Assembly (NCBI GenBank): GCA_030620925.1
Contig: JAUXIQ010000127.1
Span: 1 to 6,239, forward strand
DNA from: JAUXIQ01 sp030620925 [NCBI: Nitrospinota bacterium]
GTDB lineage: Bacteria; JAUXIQ01
Reading direction: 5' to 3'
DNA: 6,239 bases
Within the stretch, counting starts at the first letter, position 1. Each line of letters starts with the position of its first letter. The translations under genes and the position numbers were made by a program. Under the pieces are notes generated by a model that saw nothing but the letters and a program-made list of their open reading frames with translations, was not told the origin of the DNA and searched no databases. Shown here piece after piece: positions 4,888 through 6,239 of the stretch.

Positions 4888-5625
4888 TTATTCCTCACTA
4901 CGCCCGTGCGGACAGATATAGACGCACAGGCCGCAATTGGACCCGGCGGCGAGCTTGCTCATGACAGTGTTATGGCGATGCTTGTTATAATCGGAGCAAA
5001 CATGTGCATCGAACCGTTTTTCCCTCGGTTCGAGAGGATCGAAATCCACGCCGGTGAAGGCCGAGACGGGGCATATTTCAACGCACTCAGTGCAATCACC
5101 ACATCGCCGTTCCATCGGCTTGCCCGGCTCGAGAGGCGCATCGGTCAGCACCGTGGCCCATCTTGCGCGGGGGCCGGCCTCCGGGGTTACCAGAAGAACG
5201 CTCTTGCCTATCCATCCCAACCCCGATAAATGAGCGGCAATCTTGTTGGAAATCATTCCGCTCAGACCGTCCGCATCCATGGACTGAGAAGCATGAATGG
5301 GATGGGCTTGATATCCAGCCGCTTGCAGCATCTTTGTCATTTGAAGGGCTACGCTGTCCAAAAAGCGGTTGGTAATCTCGTAGATGTGCCACTGGTAGCT
5401 CCTGACCAGCCTTTCATTACCGTGATCACTTATCTGGTCCACAATCGCATCGGACAGGCGTGAGCCGAGCGAGACGGCGCGCGGGAAGGTCCTCAAAAAC
5501 TCCCCGCCCAGTCGGGCCATGTGATCGTGGGCGGAGGTAACATCGGCGGCTCCAAAATACTCTATGCCCGAGCCCCGGGCGGTGCGCTCCAGCTCACCCT
5601 GCAGCCCTTCGACGTCTTTAGACAT
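4888..5625 (-). CDS. QueG-like double [4Fe-4S] cluster oxidoreductase
   Basis: 245 residues. The N-terminal and central region resembles epoxyqueuosine reductase and related corrinoid/Fe-S proteins, with SNKIAAHLSGLGWIGKS and the LLVTPEAGPRARWATVLTDAPL segment that precedes the clusters in that superfamily. The C-terminus carries eight cysteines for two clusters: C175-x2-C178-x2-C181-x3-C185-P, C210, and C231-x2-C234-x3-C238-P. At 245 residues it is shorter than typical QueG (about 350-380) and lacks the C-terminal HEAT-like region, so tRNA modification is unlikely. Paralogues of this size are common in anaerobes and of unknown substrate. It is probably cytoplasmic; there is no signal peptide. 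GGGAGGGGAG lies four bases upstream of the ATG. It follows the flavoprotein gene by 64 bases and is probably cotranscribed. Confidence 0.85.
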   Translation of the reverse strand: MSKDVEGLQGELERTARGSGIEYFGAADVTSAHDHMARLGGEFLRTFPRAVSLGSRLSDAIVDQISDHGNERLVRSYQWHIYEITNRFLDSVALQMTKMLQAAGYQAHPIHASQSMDADGLSGMISNKIAAHLSGLGWIGKSVLLVTPEAGPRARWATVLTDAPLEPGKPMERRCGDCTECVEICPVSAFTGVDFDPLEPREKRFDAHVCSDYNKHRHNTVMSKLAAGSNCGLCVYICPHGRSEE

Positions 5626-5681
5626 ACAACTCCCCTCCCTTTAAAATATTTCATATATGGTAACCGACAGGCGACTATTAA

Positions 5682-5701
5682 AGCACCGCTCAAAGGGTGC
5701 T
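5682..5701 (-). terminator. hairpin at the flavoprotein stop codon, possible weak terminator
   Basis: AGCACC and GGTGCT form a perfect 6-bp stem with an 8-base loop; on the minus strand it spans the TGA stop and is followed by only two further T before AATAG. The T-run is too short for a strong intrinsic terminator, and the Fe-S gene starts 64 bases later, so partial attenuation or no role is equally likely. Confidence 0.25.
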
Positions 5702-6239
5702 CAGCGAGCGTCCGAAGGCGTTATCACCCCTCAATATCTCCTCTGCTCCGGTAACTATTTCATCGATCAGCTCTTTCGACGTCTTTATCCTGTCTATCAT
5801 ACCCACTGCCATGGAACCCAGCCAGGCGTTGCCTCCCGACTGACCGGCTTTGATTCTCTCTCCCCTTCTGATTGAATCGTCTCGCTCAGGTGTCGGCGGC
5901 TGGAATACACGCTCTATTGTCTCCGGATCGAAGGGGTCGGCCTCCACCAGCAGATGCTTACCCCTCTCAGACCAGGGACATTCCTCCAGGGCCATGGTGG
6001 CGGTACCCAGATAGACTCCCTCCGCACCCATGGCCAGGGCGGCCAGGAAACCCCGGGCGTCTCCGATGCCGCCGGCGGCGATGAAGGGGATGTCAAGCAG
6101 GCGGTTGGCCATGACCATATTGATGAGGGTGGTGTTCTGGAACTTGTTCTTCTGGCCCACCCCCTCCACGCCCACTATGATTACTGCATCCGCCCCCTGA
6201 CTTTGGGCCGCCAGGGCGTGCTTCATGGTGGCGATCTTG
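5690..6239 (-). CDS. nitronate-monooxygenase/FabK-like FMN protein, C-terminal part (5' end outside the window)
   Basis: 183 codons open at the right edge, from KIATMKHALAAQ to the TGA at 5692-5690. The half TIM-barrel shows ADAVIIVG, then IPFIAAGGI-GDARGF (FMN phosphate-binding loop), then AMGAEGVYLGTA (second phosphate contact), and the usual C-terminal helix TSKELIDEIVTGAEEIL. This is the 2-nitropropane dioxygenase/FabK superfamily, which uses FMN to oxidise nitronates or reduce enoyl-ACP. Odd: where these enzymes usually have a Gly-Gly-His segment with the catalytic His, the sequence reads GVEGVGQ, so His appears to be Gln. The true reaction may therefore differ. It is probably cytoplasmic and cotranscribed with the downstream Fe-S gene, which could supply or accept electrons (inference). 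Confidence 0.85.
   Translation of the reverse strand, partial: KIATMKHALAAQSQGADAVIIVGVEGVGQKNKFQNTTLINMVMANRLLDIPFIAAGGIGDARGFLAALAMGAEGVYLGTATMALEECPWSERGKHLLVEADPFDPETIERVFQPPTPERDDSIRRGERIKAGQSGGNAWLGSMAVGMIDRIKTSKELIDEIVTGAEEILRGDNAFGRSLSTL

Noticed and set aside
4858-5229. Plus-strand 123-codon frame over the Fe-S gene
   Set aside because: Antisense shadow of the cysteine-motif region; no recognisable domain.
1-6239. Mobile elements, CRISPR arrays, tRNA or rRNA genes
   Set aside because: No transposase, integrase, direct-repeat array, terminal inverted repeats or cloverleaf-like sequence was seen on either strand.

Overview
The window looks like chromosomal DNA of a mid-GC, probably anaerobic or microaerophilic bacterium. 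Two diiron ferritin-like proteins, a selenocysteine glutaredoxin, two membrane or exported TlpA-type thioredoxins and a QueG-like double [4Fe-4S] protein suggest redox and oxygen-stress biology. The promoter hexamers and Shine-Dalgarno sites are bacterial. A Chloroflexota (Dehalococcoidia-like) or deltaproteobacterial source would fit, but I cannot fix the taxonomy from sequence alone. There is no rRNA, tRNA, CRISPR array, insertion sequence or phage gene.

Layout. (1) Bases 1-509, minus strand: the N-terminal half of a DHA2-type MFS exporter, cut by the window edge. (2) Bases 510-833: a divergent intergenic region. It holds a good sigma70 promoter (TGGACA-17-TATAAT) pointing right, and a 5' leader whose repeated GGAGCTT/AAGCTCC segments can form mutually exclusive hairpins, one of which hides the Shine-Dalgarno of the next gene. 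(3) Bases 834-3242, plus strand: a three-gene operon of a TlpA-like thioredoxin (WCPPC, with a 60-residue insert), a membrane protein with a C-terminal zinc ribbon whose reading frame is broken by an in-frame TAA, and a membrane-anchored TlpA/CcmG-like thioredoxin (WCPTC) joined by an ATGA overlap. (4) Bases 3247-4692, minus strand: a rubrerythrin-type diiron protein, a 71-residue glutaredoxin-like selenoprotein that reads through UGA, and a bacterioferritin-like diiron protein. (5) Bases 4888-6239, minus strand: a QueG-like double [4Fe-4S] protein and the C-terminal part of a nitronate-monooxygenase/FabK-family flavoprotein.

The main result is the selenoprotein at 3935-4150. Conventional stop-to-stop reading splits it and hides it. 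The in-frame UGA occupies the catalytic position of a thioredoxin fold, the frame stays glutaredoxin-like afterwards, and a perfect 7-bp stem with a GGA loop lies 16 nt after the UGA, as expected for a bacterial SECIS element. It has no cysteine at all, so selenocysteine is its only thiol-type redox centre. It sits between two ferritin-like diiron proteins, which suggests (inference) a small peroxide or oxygen-defence module.

The thioredoxin operon on the plus strand and the diiron/selenoprotein genes on the minus strand converge with four bases between their stop codons.
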